From Neobacillus niacini (lineage in GTDB: Bacteria > Bacillota > Bacilli > Bacillales > Cytobacillaceae), in assembly GCF_023715785.1 (NCBI RefSeq), contig NZ_JAMBOX010000014.1, forward strand, positions 1-64,000: 64,000 nt of DNA, written 5' to 3'. Below the pieces are notes generated by a model. That model did not search any database and had not been told where the DNA came from. It saw only the letters and a list, made by a program, of their open reading frames with translations. The translations under genes and the position numbers were made by a program. Positions 1-10,571 of this stretch are shown here, in pieces (position 1 is the stretch's first letter; each line of letters opens with the position of its first letter).

Positions 1-7
1 CCTTCAT
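1..7 (-). CDS. Start of a truncated minus-strand gene
   Basis: On the minus strand an AAAGGAG ribosome site (complement of 17-23) sits 9 nt before an ATG (complement of 5-7) followed by an AAG codon. This is a convincing start for a gene that runs off the left edge; only its first two codons are visible, so nothing can be said of its product. It is co-directional with ptsHI but separated from it by a terminator (211-245), so it probably has its own promoter between about 110 and 210. Confidence 0.5.
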
Positions 8-10
8 AAT

Positions 11-106
11 AACTAGCTCCTTTCGTATTGCAGCTCTGATTTGGTTTGTTTTTCCAGTAAACATTCTAACCAAATTAACCTACGTATTTACGAGTAGGAG
101 CTAGTT
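11..106 (-). promoter_or_regulatory. Structured 5' leader sequestering a ribosome site
   Basis: Nested inverted repeats fill the leader of the gene starting at position 7. 11-20 pairs perfectly with 97-106 (10 bp), 23-27 with 89-93, 39-46 with 68-75 (8 bp) and 47-51 with 59-63. The AAAGGAG ribosome site lies within and beside the basal stem, so the folded RNA would hide it. This suggests control of translation (riboswitch, protein-bound leader or RNA thermometer). No known riboswitch consensus was recognised. Confidence 0.5.
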
Positions 107-167
107 TCGTTCATGATAACTCGGCGCTGAAACGACTGGAGCGCAATTCTACAGACAACTTGCATAG

Positions 168-181
168 ACTATCTAGATAGT
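168..181. promoter_or_regulatory. Perfect 14-bp palindrome, possible operator
   Basis: ACTATCTAGATAGT is a perfect palindrome between the ptsI terminator and the structured leader, where the promoter of the left-edge gene should lie. It may be a repressor or activator site. No regulator family was recognised from the motif. Confidence 0.25.
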
Positions 182-210
182 AACACACTAAAATCATTAA
201 AAAAGAGTCA

Positions 211-245
211 ATAAAAATAAAAGCTGTCGAGAGTTTCTCGACAGC
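211..245 (-). terminator. Rho-independent terminator of ptsHI
   Basis: A 9-bp perfect stem (223-231 with 237-245, 5-nt loop) is followed on the minus strand by a T-rich tract, just downstream of the ptsI stop codon. Confidence 0.85.
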
Positions 246-280
246 CTGATCAACTTAAAGTTGGCTCTTTTCATTTTGCT

Positions 281-1993
281 TTATTTGATGGCAGCATTGA
301 TCGCTTGTACAGCCTGATCGGTTGTTTGCATATTCAATACTTCCTGAGCAAGCTTTTCCATTTCTGCTTTTTTCAAGCCCTTAATTAAGGAACGGGCCTT
401 CAAAATGGAGCTTGCACTCATTGAAAATTCGTCAAGACCAAGGCCAAGAAGCACAGGTATAGCTGTTTCATCTCCAGCCATTTCGCCGCACATTCCAGCC
501 CATTTGCCCTCGGCATGCGCTGCATCAATTACCATTTTGACCAAGCGCAGGATGGATGGACTATATGGTTGATACAGGTAGGAAACACGCTGGTTCATCC
601 TATCTGCAGCCATCGTATATTGGATCAAATCATTTGTTCCGATACTAAAGAAATCCACTTCTTTGGCAAATTGGTCAGCAAGGATAGCTGTAGATGGAAT
701 TTCCACCATGATACCCAATTCAATTTGTTCTGCAATCTTTTGGCCTTCAGAAATAAGCTTTTGCTTTTCCTCTTCCAAAATCGCCTTTGCCTGTCTGAAT
801 TCGTCCAAAGTAGCAATCATCGGGAACATAATTTTTAAATTCCCATAGCTGCTTGCACGAAGCAGGGCACGAAGCTGCGTCCGGAAGAGATCCTGCTCTT
901 CTAAACATAAGCGAATGGCGCGGAAGCCAAGGAATGGGTTCATTTCTTTTGGCAAGTCCAAATACGGAAGTTCCTTATCTCCGCCAATATCCAATGTCCG
1001 AACTACTACTGGTTTTCCTGACATTCCTTCGAGTACAGCTTTGTAGGCTTCAAACTGTTCTTCTTCTGTCGGCAGCTGGTCTCTGCCCATGTACAGAAAT
1101 TCTGTGCGGTATAGGCCCACACCTTCTCCGCCATTTTCAATAACACCCTTCAAGTCATTTGGTGTTCCAATATTAGCGGCAAGTTCAACATGTACACCAT
1201 CGGCAGAAACAGTAGGCTCATTCACAAGCTTGGCCCATTCTGCCTTTTGCATCTCATATTGTTCATGGACACTGCGATATTCATCTACTAATTCCGGAGT
1301 TGGATTAATATGTACCTCACCTTTGAGCCCATCCACAATGATCAGATCGCCATTGTTTATTTCTTCTGTCGCAGATTTTGTGCCGACCACAGCAGGAATT
1401 TCTAGGGAACGCGCCATAATTGCGGAATGGGAGGTACGTCCGCCAATATTTGTCGTAAAACCTTTTACAAATTGTCGGTTTAACTGTGCTGTATCCGATG
1501 GTGTCAAATCCTCAGCAACAATAATTACTTCTTCGTTGATCATGCTTGGATTTGGCAGTTGGACACCGAGTAAATGGGATAAGACACGCTTTGTGACGTC
1601 ACGAATGTCCGCCGCGCGCTCTTTCATGTATTCGTTATCCATTTGTTCAAACATCATAACAAACATATCAGCAGTCTCTTTAAGGGCAGCCTCCGCATTC
1701 ACATTTTCCGACTTAATTTTGTCTTCAATCGGATTGTTTAGCTCGGGGTCGCTTAACACAAGTAAATGGGCCTCAAAGATCGCAGCCTTATCTGCTCCCA
1801 ATTCGACCGCAGCACGGTCGCGGATCACTTCTAGTTCTGATTTTGCCTTTTCCATTGCACTGCGGAATCGATCGACTTCAGCAGCCGAATCTCCCACTTT
1901 TATTTGTTCAAACGATAAATCCGGCTCGACAAGACGGTATGCTTTTGCGATTGCAATACCATTTGATGCTGCAATACCCTGTAAAAAAGCCAT
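281..1993 (-). CDS. ptsI: PTS enzyme I (phosphoenolpyruvate-protein phosphotransferase)
   Basis: 570 aa, the normal length for the family. Cytosolic enzyme I takes phosphate from PEP and passes it to HPr, the first step of PTS sugar uptake. The phosphohistidine motif [11 protein letters not shown] is present with His189, followed by the PEP-binding barrel with LYRTEFLYM and the C-terminal CGEMAGD loop carrying the catalytic Cys. It lies 2 nt after the ptsH stop, the usual ptsHI operon order, and ends at a terminator. No ptsG or glcT precedes ptsH here, unlike B. subtilis where ptsG-ptsH-ptsI are contiguous; the upstream neighbour is glpD. All landmarks are intact. Confidence 0.97.
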   Translation of the reverse strand: MAFLQGIAASNGIAIAKAYRLVEPDLSFEQIKVGDSAAEVDRFRSAMEKAKSELEVIRDRAAVELGADKAAIFEAHLLVLSDPELNNPIEDKIKSENVNAEAALKETADMFVMMFEQMDNEYMKERAADIRDVTKRVLSHLLGVQLPNPSMINEEVIIVAEDLTPSDTAQLNRQFVKGFTTNIGGRTSHSAIMARSLEIPAVVGTKSATEEINNGDLIIVDGLKGEVHINPTPELVDEYRSVHEQYEMQKAEWAKLVNEPTVSADGVHVELAANIGTPNDLKGVIENGGEGVGLYRTEFLYMGRDQLPTEEEQFEAYKAVLEGMSGKPVVVRTLDIGGDKELPYLDLPKEMNPFLGFRAIRLCLEEQDLFRTQLRALLRASSYGNLKIMFPMIATLDEFRQAKAILEEEKQKLISEGQKIAEQIELGIMVEIPSTAILADQFAKEVDFFSIGTNDLIQYTMAADRMNQRVSYLYQPYSPSILRLVKMVIDAAHAEGKWAGMCGEMAGDETAIPVLLGLGLDEFSMSASSILKARSLIKGLKKAEMEKLAQEVLNMQTTDQAVQAINAAIK

Positions 1994-1995
1994 AA

Positions 1996-2259
1996 TTATG
2001 CCAAACCTTCTTTTTTCATTAGTTCTTCGAGACCCGTTAATGCTTCTTCAGCATCCCCGCCCTCTGCAGTAATCTTAATGTCAGCTCCTTTGCCGATACC
2101 AAGCGACATTACACCCATAATAGATTTTAAATTGACTGTCTTCCCTTTATATTCCAAATTAATATCAGAATCAAATCTGCTCGCTGTTTGAACTAATAAT
2201 GTTGCAGGTCTTGCGTGAATCCCTGTATCTGCAATAACTGTAAATTGCTTCTCTGCCAT
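1996..2259 (-). CDS. ptsH: Phosphocarrier protein HPr
   Basis: 87 aa. HPr relays phosphate from enzyme I to sugar-specific EIIA domains and, in Firmicutes, is the CcpA corepressor when phosphorylated on Ser46 by HprK. Both sites are present: GIHARPAT with His15 and NLKSIMG with Ser46. The ATG at 2259 was chosen because it gives the canonical N-terminus (MAEKQF) and correct His15 numbering, with an AAAGGAG site about 10 nt upstream. The frame stays open upstream, but that extension precedes the ribosome site and is not coding. Translated together with ptsI (2-nt gap). Confidence 0.97.
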   Translation of the reverse strand: MAEKQFTVIADTGIHARPATLLVQTASRFDSDINLEYKGKTVNLKSIMGVMSLGIGKGADIKITAEGGDAEEALTGLEELMKKEGLA

Positions 2260-2355
2260 CATCTTCATACTCCTTTGTTGAGAAATAAAAAAATTGTTAT
2301 ACAAAACGTAGAATAGCATTTTCTTCAGTTCTAATCAAATGTTTTGTGCTATTAT

Positions 2356-4017
2356 TCACAAATTCTCCTCATCAATTCTCGCACACATTAAAGAAGCTTC
2401 AACCGACTCGATATATTTCAGCTTATCTTGTTCAGGCCAATTAAACCTGTCAGCCATGTATCGAATGACATAATCTTTCCATTTGTAAACAGTTTGGATA
2501 TCGAACAAAATTGCTCCAGTGCGCCTATTTAAGAAATCAATTGGGGTGGCAATCATTTCATATTCAATGGCGTAGATAAGTTTTGCAAATATGTCCAATG
2601 GCAATTTGCATGTTGCTGCATCCTCCATATTTGCCTTTAATAGTTCAAACACAACACCTACATTTGAGCCATACATTTTAGCAAGCTTTTCAGCTTCCTT
2701 GTTTGTTAATCCAAGTTTCGTTCCATTACCGATCTCGTTTGCAATAAACGATATATAGTTAGGTGCCCCACCAATATTTCCGCCTGAAATCGGCTTAGTT
2801 CTTGTCTGACATGGAAGAAAACTCCTTCTCTCTTTCAAATGTAACTTTTTGGCTAAAAGATTAACCACTGTTTCGGCCATTTTTCGATAGCCGGTTAATT
2901 TTCCTCCGGCAATCGTGATCAGTCCCGAATTCGACTCCCAAATTTCATCCTTACGGGAGATTTCGGAAGGATTTTTGCCTTCCTCATATATAAGTGGACG
3001 GACACCGGCCCAGCTGGATTCAATATCTTTTTTGGTAATATTTACATCCGGGAACATATAGTTGATTGCGTTGATCAAATAAGTACAATCCTCTTTGGTG
3101 ATGTTAGGATTAACGGGATCGTCATTGTAAAAGGTATCGGTTGTTCCGACATACGCTTTGCCGTCTCTTGGTATAGCGAAAACCATGCGTCCATCAGGGG
3201 TGTCAAAGTAAATCGCCTGTTTTAACGGGAAACGGGATTGATCGATAACCAAATGGACCCCCTTGGATAGTTGCAACGTTTTTCCTTTCTTTGATTGGTC
3301 CATTTCTCGAATATCATCGACCCAAGGGCCGGCCGCATTGACGACTATTTTGCCGCGAATCTCGTATTTTTCACCTGTCAGTTGATCCTCAGCCGACACC
3401 CCCACCACTTTGCCGTTTTCATAAACAAGCTTCATAACCTTTGTATAATTGCAGGCAACAGCTCCGCTATCAACCGAGGCTTTCATAACCTCAATAGTCA
3501 GCCTTGCGTCATCGGTACGGTATTCGACATAATAGCCCCCGCCCTGTAAACCATCCTTTTTAACAAGAGGTTCTTTGGCCAACGTTTGTTCCGCTGATAA
3601 AATCTTGCGGCGTTCTGATTTTTTTACACCTGCCAGGAAATCATAAATCCATAAACCAATTGAGGTGCTAAATTTGCCAAAGGTTCCGTTTTTATAGATT
3701 GGCATCAGCATCCATTCCGGCGTGGTAACGTGGGGGCCATTCTCATAAACTATTGCCCTTTCTTTTCCGACTTCGGCAACCATTTTCACTTCAAATTGTT
3801 TTAAGTAGCGCAGCCCCCCGTGAACGAGTTTGGTGGATCTGCTGGACGTCCCTGCCGCAAAGTCCTGCATTTCGACCAATGCAACCGCCATCCCTCTGGT
3901 CACGGCATCGAAGGCAATGCCGGCACCCGTAATTCCACCACCTATAACCAATACATCAAACTTTTCATTTTTTAATTTATTGACTATTCCATTACGGTCC
4001 AAGTTTGAAAATCTCAT
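2356..4017 (-). CDS. glpD: Aerobic glycerol-3-phosphate dehydrogenase
   Basis: 553 aa, typical GlpD length. This membrane-associated FAD enzyme oxidises sn-glycerol-3-phosphate to dihydroxyacetone phosphate and feeds electrons to menaquinone. The N-terminal dinucleotide fold GGGITG (26-31) is clear, followed by the FAD-dependent oxidoreductase core and the GlpD C-terminal domain. It lies 35 nt downstream of glpK on the same strand, so the two enzymes of glycerol catabolism form one unit. Between its stop and ptsH lies only about 96 nt containing a 7-bp inverted repeat (AATAGCA/TGCTATT, about 2312-2355), a possible weak terminator. Confidence 0.96.
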   Translation of the reverse strand: MRFSNLDRNGIVNKLKNEKFDVLVIGGGITGAGIAFDAVTRGMAVALVEMQDFAAGTSSRSTKLVHGGLRYLKQFEVKMVAEVGKERAIVYENGPHVTTPEWMLMPIYKNGTFGKFSTSIGLWIYDFLAGVKKSERRKILSAEQTLAKEPLVKKDGLQGGGYYVEYRTDDARLTIEVMKASVDSGAVACNYTKVMKLVYENGKVVGVSAEDQLTGEKYEIRGKIVVNAAGPWVDDIREMDQSKKGKTLQLSKGVHLVIDQSRFPLKQAIYFDTPDGRMVFAIPRDGKAYVGTTDTFYNDDPVNPNITKEDCTYLINAINYMFPDVNITKKDIESSWAGVRPLIYEEGKNPSEISRKDEIWESNSGLITIAGGKLTGYRKMAETVVNLLAKKLHLKERRSFLPCQTRTKPISGGNIGGAPNYISFIANEIGNGTKLGLTNKEAEKLAKMYGSNVGVVFELLKANMEDAATCKLPLDIFAKLIYAIEYEMIATPIDFLNRRTGAILFDIQTVYKWKDYVIRYMADRFNWPEQDKLKYIESVEASLMCARIDEENL

Positions 4018-4052
4018 CTTTTGGTCTCTCCGCTCCCTCGCCTTTAAGGATA

Positions 4053-5558
<1,506 letters not shown>

Positions 5559-5562
5559 TCAA

Positions 5563-6783
5563 TCAGGTATCAGTCTTGAACTTGGTTTTTCTATATTTTT
5601 TTCGTTCTTTTAACTGCATTTTAACCGTTTCTGTTTCTGATTTAACCAGATTAATATCCTTGCTTGACACGATTTCTCCACCATAGCGAACGCTATAGTA
5701 GATTTGCAGCGAATCATCCGATAAGGGCAGCCCTTCCCTGTGCACCCATTCCTCCAGCGTTTCATTGGGAAGCCGCCCCATTTTTAATTTATCGGCATAC
5801 TTTTCCAATTGAAAGATTTCTCTCCTGATGAAATCCTCTGGCGGTTTTCCACGTTTTTTAAGGAACCAGGTTGGGTTCTGGGCACTGACTCCGTCCGTTA
5901 TTTCCACAGCATGCAAAGAATCAAATGTTACGCTTTGCAGTTTTGCTTTCCGTTTAATCACATAAAAAATAAATGCTACCACCGCCAATAAGACAAAAAA
6001 ATACATGATATTCTCCGCGAAACTATACGAATGAGGCTGAAAATCATTTCCCCCTTGCAGTGGCTCCGCCGGTTCGTATTTAATATTATGATCCTTATTC
6101 CCTCTTAAGCTAAGCAAATATTCGATGAATCTGAAAATCGGCATTGCAAAACCGGTAATAACTTTGGCGAGCAATTGAAAGAATCCAAAAAATAAAAACT
6201 GAATGTATTTTAAGGTGAATGCGAGAATGATCCCTATTCCTGAAACGGATAACAAAATTTTCAGGAAAAATACCGAGAATTTTGTTTTGTCAGTCCCGAG
6301 CGAATTCCATTTAACAAAATAGCTGCCGGAAAGGGTGAGGATCACCAGCAGGATCAGCATGATAATCATTTGATTTTGATAGATATACCCTGCCATTGAG
6401 GAATAAACCATAGCAATAATGCCTATTGAAAAAGACCAAAATAATAACAGGGAGTGAGACCCTCCGGGGTAATTTTCACTTAGTGAGATTCCCCGCCAAA
6501 ATATATATAACCCTACTACTACTGTCAAAGAAACAGTCAAACCAGCCTTATATCCGGCAAATATCAGTAAGGGGAGAACAATGGCTAGATAAATCCATTT
6601 CCCCTTGTTAAAAAGGCTTCCAAGCATCCACGAGTACAGAATAATTCCAGCCAAGCCCAAAAGGGTAAGAGGTAAGATGGGTGGGAATTTGTTTTTACCA
6701 ATATAATATAAAAAAAGCAAAAGATAACCGGCCATTAGTTCCAAAACAAAATGATAGGCAATCGTAATGACACGCTTTGTCAT
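5563..6783 (-). CDS. Multi-spanning membrane protein with C-terminal DUF4129
   Basis: 406 aa. About six or more hydrophobic segments occupy residues 1-215, a seventh near 265-285, and a hydrophilic C-terminal DUF4129-like tail carries LPNETLEEWVHREGLP and an IYYSVRYGG segment. In the MoxR/DUF58 operons of Bacillus the third gene normally encodes a TgpA-type protein with an extracytoplasmic transglutaminase core before DUF4129. Here the loop between the last membrane segments is short and I see no Cys-His-Asp transglutaminase core, so this appears to be a shortened version. It overlaps the DUF58 gene by 4 nt. Exact function unknown; probably part of a cell-envelope maturation unit. Confidence 0.75.
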   Translation of the reverse strand: MTKRVITIAYHFVLELMAGYLLLFLYYIGKNKFPPILPLTLLGLAGIILYSWMLGSLFNKGKWIYLAIVLPLLIFAGYKAGLTVSLTVVVGLYIFWRGISLSENYPGGSHSLLLFWSFSIGIIAMVYSSMAGYIYQNQMIIMLILLVILTLSGSYFVKWNSLGTDKTKFSVFFLKILLSVSGIGIILAFTLKYIQFLFFGFFQLLAKVITGFAMPIFRFIEYLLSLRGNKDHNIKYEPAEPLQGGNDFQPHSYSFAENIMYFFVLLAVVAFIFYVIKRKAKLQSVTFDSLHAVEITDGVSAQNPTWFLKKRGKPPEDFIRREIFQLEKYADKLKMGRLPNETLEEWVHREGLPLSDDSLQIYYSVRYGGEIVSSKDINLVKSETETVKMQLKERKKYRKTKFKTDT

Positions 6784-7979
6784 AGAAGCTTCCTGCTTTC
6801 GTTTTGGACTTCCAATTTGGTTAATACCCCATTTTCCTCTTCAAGTTTCAGTTCAAACAGCCTCACGCCTTTTTGAGATTGAATGAATAGGAGCTGATCA
6901 TTACCTTCCTGCGTTCTAATCCCTGTATGAATAAAAAAGGGCTGGCTTTCAAGATGCCTGCTATAAAAGGACAACATCTGATCATAGGGTATGCTGGTGT
7001 TTAGCCGATTAATGGAAGCCAAGGTTTCAAGTACCTTCTGCAAATGCTCCCCGCCGTCACCTTTTGGCAAATACAGAAATGGGGTATTCCCGGCCGAGCG
7101 CACATTAATGCACATCGCATAGGAAAGCTGTTTATGAAAGGCAAAATAAGCAAATTCAGTAATACTGCTGATCAAGCCTTCAAGATTCCCATTGATAGAA
7201 TGACCATCAGAGATATTCAGGGCAACCGTCCAGCCTGTTTCAGAAATTTTCTCATACAGCTTCGTTTGCAGTGATTGTTTTCGGGCGCTGGCTTTCCAAT
7301 GGATTGCATTAAAGCTGTCAGATGCGACATAATCCCTTGTTCCCAAGGGGCCGAGTCGGTTTTCATAAACCGAATAGGGAACGATATTCGCCCCCTGAAG
7401 CTTGGATAACTGTTCCGCTAACCCTTTTACAGGAATCGGCTGAGGATAGATAATCGCCTGAAGGGTTAGGGGTAATTTGGATTCCAGTGCAGTCTCTCCA
7501 AACCCCAAGAAGCTTGGGATTTGAAATTCAAGCCTTCGAATTTTAGCAATTCCCCTTGTGTTTGCCGTAAAAGGAATACTAATTTGCTTTGTTTGCCCGG
7601 TAAAGATGGAAATTGGAATTGAAATTTCATGCAGCCCACGACTGGAAGAGGATTCCTCGCTTTCCGGTGCTACAAAGTAATCAAAAAAAACTCGAAGTTC
7701 CGCTTTTAAAATCGGATATCCATCATTACGGATTATAAATGACCATTTGCCCTTTTCATCAATAAAGAATCTGGCTTTGTCGTGGCTATAATCCACGTAC
7801 AGCCGCTCTCCCGCCTTTTTTAAATAAAGCTGATTGGCTGCCGCAATGGCCAGAAACAGAATTCCGAGAAACAGCACCAATTTTGATTGCATATAAAGGC
7901 TGATTAACATCATAACAATCGCAAGCACACTAATTCCCTGCAATTTTCGGTCTTCTACTTCATATTTGTTCCAGATCAT
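6780..7979 (-). CDS. DUF58 domain protein of the MoxR operon
   Basis: 399 aa. Two N-terminal membrane segments (about 16-50) precede a beta-rich region and a vWA-like DUF58 domain with the family signature around SDSFNAIHWKASARKQSL. DUF58 proteins almost always sit beside MoxR AAA ATPases and are thought to act with them in chaperone-like assembly of metal or envelope proteins. The gene overlaps both neighbours by 4 nt, so the three proteins are probably made in fixed ratio. The substrate is unknown. Confidence 0.85.
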   Translation of the reverse strand: MIWNKYEVEDRKLQGISVLAIVMMLISLYMQSKLVLFLGILFLAIAAANQLYLKKAGERLYVDYSHDKARFFIDEKGKWSFIIRNDGYPILKAELRVFFDYFVAPESEESSSSRGLHEISIPISIFTGQTKQISIPFTANTRGIAKIRRLEFQIPSFLGFGETALESKLPLTLQAIIYPQPIPVKGLAEQLSKLQGANIVPYSVYENRLGPLGTRDYVASDSFNAIHWKASARKQSLQTKLYEKISETGWTVALNISDGHSINGNLEGLISSITEFAYFAFHKQLSYAMCINVRSAGNTPFLYLPKGDGGEHLQKVLETLASINRLNTSIPYDQMLSFYSRHLESQPFFIHTGIRTQEGNDQLLFIQSQKGVRLFELKLEEENGVLTKLEVQNESRKLL

Positions 7980-8929
7980 CCATTCGCCCCCGCTTCGACA
8001 GGAACTGAAACGGCAGCAAGGATATCCTCAATAATGCTTTCAGGAGTTTTTGTTAATGTCCCTTCAATTGAAAGTAAGAGTCGATGCCCGAGAACGTATG
8101 GGGCTGCAAATTTCACATCGTCCGGGATAACATATGTACGTCCGTTCAAGTAAGCCTTCCCTTGGGAGGCTCTCATCAGTGCTAAAGTCCCTCGTGGGCT
8201 GACACCCAACTCGACACTGGGGTGTTCGCGGGTTTTTCTTACAATGGCCAAGATATAATCCTCAATATCTCCAGTTATATTCGTGTTGTTTACGGAAAAC
8301 TTTAATTGTTGTATGTCTTCGCTCGTAAATACTTGAGTTAAAGATTTCAATTGCTGGGCCCCACGATGGATTTGCATAATCCTTTTTTCATCCTCATATC
8401 CCGGATAACCGACAGTTATTTTTATAAAAAACCGGTCCATTTGGGCAACAGGCAAAGGAAAGGTTCCTTGCTGGGATTCAACAGGATTTTGTGTGGCAAT
8501 GACCATGAATGGTTCTTTTAATGGCACCGTGATCCCATCAATTGTTGCCTGGCGTTCCTCCATCACCTCAAGCAAACTTGACTGTGTCCGCGGTGTAGCC
8601 CGGTTTATTTCATCCGCCAAGACAATATTAGCCATTATGGGTCCCGGGCGCAGTTCGAATTCCTGCACCTTTGGATTAAAAAATTGAATTCCTGTGACAT
8701 CGCTGGGAAGAACATCAGGAGTAAATTGAATTCTTGAGAAATCCCCTCCTATTGCCGAGGCAAAGCTCTTAGCCAGCATGGTTTTCCCGGTTCCCGGCAC
8801 ACTTTCAAGCAAAATATGCCCATTAAACAATAAGGCGATTGCCATCATTTCCACTTCTAATTCCTTTCCGACAATCACCTTATCAATCTCCTGTTTTAAC
8901 TTTTGTATATTGTCAGTTATCGTCACCAT
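7976..8929 (-). CDS. MoxR-family AAA+ ATPase
   Basis: 317 aa. The Walker A loop GTGKT is at 46-50, Walker B with LADEINR near 104-110, and the MoxR signature ATQNPVESQQGTFPLPVAQMD carries the sensor/arginine-finger region. MoxR ATPases are cytosolic hexameric AAA+ chaperones that work with DUF58/vWA partners. It is the first gene of a tightly overlapping operon (moxR-DUF58-DUF4129) that appears to run on into glpK-glpD. Start ATG preceded by GGGGGA. Confidence 0.9.
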   Translation of the reverse strand: MVTITDNIQKLKQEIDKVIVGKELEVEMMAIALLFNGHILLESVPGTGKTMLAKSFASAIGGDFSRIQFTPDVLPSDVTGIQFFNPKVQEFELRPGPIMANIVLADEINRATPRTQSSLLEVMEERQATIDGITVPLKEPFMVIATQNPVESQQGTFPLPVAQMDRFFIKITVGYPGYEDEKRIMQIHRGAQQLKSLTQVFTSEDIQQLKFSVNNTNITGDIEDYILAIVRKTREHPSVELGVSPRGTLALMRASQGKAYLNGRTYVIPDDVKFAAPYVLGHRLLLSIEGTLTKTPESIIEDILAAVSVPVEAGANG

Positions 8930-8994
8930 ATTTCCCCCAGTCTCTTTTTCTTACAGTTCTTTTCTATTTTAACAAAAATTGAAATTTTTCAAAA

Positions 8995-9026
8995 TTAAAA
9001 AAAGGAAACCCTTTTCTAGGTTTCCC
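8995..9026 (-). terminator. Terminator of the 64-aa hypothetical gene
   Basis: GGAAACC (9004-9010) pairs with GGTTTCC (9019-9025), followed on the minus strand by a run of seven T. It separates the small upstream gene from the moxR operon. Confidence 0.8.
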
Positions 9027-9029
9027 GTG

Positions 9030-9224
9030 TTAACTTCTTGGTTCCGATAAATACTGGTATAATACATTTCCGTCGCGTTGCGCAATGCCGCGAAAATGTT
9101 TAAAATCTTTCCTTTTTACTAGAACCTGACGAAATTCCATAAAATTTTCCTTCGTTACATAATATTCCGAAAGCTCCCCCGTCATCAATTTGTTTAAAAT
9201 TTCGGTTATATGCTCTTGATTCAT
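9030..9224 (-). CDS. Small hypothetical protein
   Basis: 64 aa, predicted cytosolic and mixed-charge, beginning MNQEHITEILNKLM and ending YQYLSEPRS. The ATG at 9224 is preferred because AAAGGTGG lies 8 nt upstream; an in-frame GTG four codons earlier overlaps that ribosome site. It is a monocistronic unit with its own terminator, divergent from ykvS. I do not recognise the family. Confidence 0.6.
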   Translation of the reverse strand: MNQEHITEILNKLMTGELSEYYVTKENFMEFRQVLVKRKDFKHFRGIAQRDGNVLYQYLSEPRS

Positions 9225-9402
9225 ATATTGACCCACCTTTACTTATCTATTATTTAACGAAATGATCCTTATAAAAGTCAATAGTTTTCGTAAAATTTGA
9301 AGGCGTTTCCATTTTTTATTTTATAGTATTAATATAATGATAGTAAGTTAACAAAATTGTCAAATAAAAATCTTTACGAATTTGGAAAAGTAGTGCAAAC
9401 TG

Positions 9403-9430
9403 TTACTTAAATAGTTTTTTATAGTATACT
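9403..9430 (+). promoter_or_regulatory. Probable SigA promoter of ykvS
   Basis: TATACT at 9425-9430 is a good -10 element; a weak -35 (TTACTT, 9403-9408) lies 16 nt upstream. The start codon follows about 20 nt later. Confidence 0.4.
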
Positions 9431-9450
9431 AGCTAAAGGAGAGAGGCTAA

Positions 9451-9639
9451 TTGTTGAAAAGAGCAGAAGTAGGTAATGTCATTGAATTCCGCGGTGGACT
9501 GCAAGGGATCGTTGAAAAGGTAAATGAGAATTCAGTTATCGTCGACCTGACATATATGGACAATTATCGTGATTTGGAATTAGATCAACGAACAGTCGTC
9601 AATCATAAAAACTATAAAGTGATTAGAGAAAGCGTTTAA
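9451..9639 (+). CDS. ykvS: DUF2187 family protein YkvS
   Basis: 62 aa, close to B. subtilis YkvS as I recall it: an SH3-like small beta protein with GNVIEFRGGLQGIVEKV followed by VIVDLTYMDNYRDLEL. The start is a TTG (9451 or the next TTG at 9454) with AAAGGAGAG 7-9 nt upstream. Function unknown. The presence of ykvS, ykvI, clpE and ptsHI in one window matches their loose grouping in B. subtilis. A strong bidirectional terminator follows. Confidence 0.85.
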   Translation: MLKRAEVGNVIEFRGGLQGIVEKVNENSVIVDLTYMDNYRDLELDQRTVVNHKNYKVIRESV

Positions 9640-9646
9640 ATAGAGT

Positions 9647-9683
9647 GAAAGAAAAGGCAGACCTTCCCGCTGCCTTTTCTTTC
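9647..9683. terminator. Bidirectional terminator
   Basis: A perfect 14-bp stem (9647-9660 with 9670-9683, 9-nt loop) whose arms are A-rich and T-rich lies between the convergent ykvS and the 39-aa gene. Confidence 0.85.
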
Positions 9684-9685
9684 AT

Positions 9686-9805
9686 TTATTGTCCCTGGTC
9701 CGTTTCTTTTGCTAACTGTTTAAGCGATTTAACTTTTCCATGGGGATTTTGATCTTGTTTGCGTACGGTCCATTGCCGTTCCTTTTGACTTTTCGAACTG
9801 CTCAT
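9686..9805 (-). CDS. 39-aa basic protein, DUF6254-like
   Basis: 39 aa, strongly basic and hydrophilic: begins MSSSKSQKERQW, with a central QNPHGKVKSLKQL. AAAGGAGTG lies 7-8 nt before the ATG. The length, charge and PHGKVKS core resemble a small uncharacterised Bacillus family that I recall as DUF6254; that assignment is tentative. Its size and composition would suit a spore-associated or nucleic-acid-binding peptide, but no function is known. Confidence 0.65.
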   Translation of the reverse strand: MSSSKSQKERQWTVRKQDQNPHGKVKSLKQLAKETDQGQ

Positions 9806-9924
9806 GCTCTTCACTCCTTTCCCGTTTATTTTTTTCAAATATAGATATTCTTATGTTGGAATTGGATAAAATGAAAATTGTATTCTTTTCCCTTTTTAGC
9901 TATTCATTTTTAAGGAGTTATCTC

Positions 9925-10536
9925 ATGAAAAATCTGATCATTGATATTCGCCTTTTATTAGGATTGGCATGTGCCCATGCCTTGATCTATTTTTCCTTTC
10001 ATGATAAGGCAATATTTTGGTATATCTTTACGGGTTCGATCCTTGCCTTAATCGCCTATTCGAAATTCCAGGGGGATGTAGACGACGAGGCATCCTTTGG
10101 TCAATATATTCTGGTCGGAGCGATCTCCGGACTCCTGATATATTTTATTTTTTGGCTGGGAATTAAAGGCTTTGAACTTTTCAATATTCCGTTTCAAAAA
10201 GATCTTAACCGGTTGTATAAATGGTTTGCGCCGCATTTATTTTGGCAGTACATCGCCCTTATCCTGGTCGCTGCACCAGGAGAGGAACTATTCTGGCGCG
10301 GTTTTATTCAAAAAAGATTAATGAACTATTTCAAACCTGCTATCAGTATTGTATTGGCGGCAGTGCTTTATGCAACAGTGCATATTTACTCCGGTTCTTG
10401 GCTATTGATGTTAGCAGCTTTACTGTCAGGATTTGCGTGGGGCTTGCTTTATTACTGGAAAAAAAGCATGCCGATGGCCATTGTTTCCCATATTATTTTT
10501 GACATAATGATTTTTATTATTGCCCCGTTCAGGTAA
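9925..10536 (+). CDS. CPBP family intramembrane metalloprotease
   Basis: 203 aa with about six membrane segments. The CPBP (Abi/CaaX) signatures are present: GEELFWRGF with the catalytic Glu pair and Arg, ATVHIY with a metal-ligand His, and SHIIFDIM with the last His. Such proteases cleave within membranes; in Firmicutes they act in bacteriocin self-immunity, signalling or prenyl-protein processing, and the substrate here is unknown. The ATG at 9925 was chosen because AAGGAG lies 7 nt upstream; the frame is open further upstream but without a ribosome site. Confidence 0.85.
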   Translation: MKNLIIDIRLLLGLACAHALIYFSFHDKAIFWYIFTGSILALIAYSKFQGDVDDEASFGQYILVGAISGLLIYFIFWLGIKGFELFNIPFQKDLNRLYKWFAPHLFWQYIALILVAAPGEELFWRGFIQKRLMNYFKPAISIVLAAVLYATVHIYSGSWLLMLAALLSGFAWGLLYYWKKSMPMAIVSHIIFDIMIFIIAPFR

Positions 10537-10545
10537 TCCAAAAAT

Positions 10546-10571
10546 GCAGCTGCTCTGATTAGAACAGCTGC
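10546..10571. terminator. Bidirectional terminator
   Basis: An 11-bp stem with one mismatch (10546-10556 with 10561-10571) between the convergent CPBP and ykvI genes, flanked by A- and T-rich tracts. Confidence 0.75.

Noticed and set aside
1089..2072. A 327-codon plus-strand open frame
   Set aside because: It is antisense to ptsI and ptsH, which have full family conservation; no ribosome site and no recognisable protein.
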